A DNA stretch of 64,000 nucleotides, from contig JARKRC010000046.1 of NCBI GenBank assembly GCA_029974595.1, positions 47,081 through 111,080 on the forward strand. The letters run 5' to 3'. Position numbers and translations under genes: made by a program. Under the pieces are notes generated by a model. It worked only from the letters and a program-made list of their open reading frames with translations. It was not told the origin of the DNA and made no database searches. Below, piece by piece: positions 63,994 to 64,000 of the stretch (the stretch's first letter is position 1; the number at the start of each line of letters is the position of its first letter). The stretch is from Ereboglobus sp. (lineage in GTDB: Bacteria; Verrucomicrobiota; Verrucomicrobiia; Opitutales; Opitutaceae).

Positions 63994-64000
63994 ATGAACA
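63994..64000 (+). other. Possible start of a further gene
   Basis: ATG at 63994, about 15 bp after an AT-rich promoter-like stretch (ATCTATAAAATC). Only seven bases are visible, so this is a guess. Confidence 0.2.

Overview
The window looks like chromosome from a Verrucomicrobiota bacterium, most likely Opitutales/Opitutaceae. This is inferred from the high GC with GC-ending codons, a diderm gene set (BamA, BamD, Skp, LptF/G-type permease), the rpmF-plsX-fabH-bamD and dnaB-bamA-skp gene orders, a bacterial family B DNA polymerase, and intergenic spaces packed with palindromic repeats of a kind I associate with PVC genomes. No 16S gene is present, so the assignment is moderate. No tRNA, rRNA or CRISPR array was found.

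Layout. 1-11 kb: family B polymerase (cut by the window start), LptF/G-type permease, argF-argG operon on the minus strand, a small membrane protein, nadA, a small hypothetical gene, a PfkB kinase and a YcaQ-type glycosylase. 11-17.4 kb (minus): ilvD, then rpmF-plsX-fabH-bamD and a DUF2238 membrane protein. 17.5-23.8 kb (plus): a Uup-like ABC-F ATPase carrying a palindromic repeat inside its reading frame, a secreted 610-residue protein, a 591-bp segment present three times in tandem (each with a TonB-C-domain gene and, twice, a copied tail of the preceding gene), and a DUF2937 gene. 23.8-32.1 kb (minus): threonine aldolase, NhaD-type antiporter, a run of four secreted or lipoprotein genes, and an M56 peptidase/BlaI pair with a visible operator. 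32.3-37.2 kb (plus): uppS, a four-helix-bundle gene between inverted heptamer repeats, cdsA, dxr and rseP. 37.2-39.3 kb: a repeat-rich, lower-GC block of small orphan genes with cassette-like features. 39.3-46.3 kb: ACP/ketosynthase pair, galE, methyltransferase, an inverted-repeat-bounded island (pyrimidine-dimer glycosylase plus IS110 remnant), and a sulfatase. 46.5-54.2 kb (minus): ppdK, skp, bamA, dnaB. 54.4-57.6 kb: peroxiredoxin, an IS110-type transposase and a class A acid phosphatase. 57.8-63.6 kb: an FGGY kinase, sodium-solute symporter and FAD oxidoreductase, with a LacI regulator facing them and candidate operators at 57702-57760.

How it works together. Much of the window is envelope and lipid biosynthesis (plsX, fabH, cdsA, uppS, dxr, bamA, bamD, skp, rseP, LptF/G). 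Around these sit amino-acid and NAD genes (argF, argG, ilvD, nadA) and a sugar-uptake locus. The least ordinary features are four classes of dispersed repeat (called A to D here), the in-frame repeat in the ABC-F gene, the TonB-domain triplication, the heptamer-bounded four-helix-bundle cassette, and the small-gene block at 37.3-39.3 kb.
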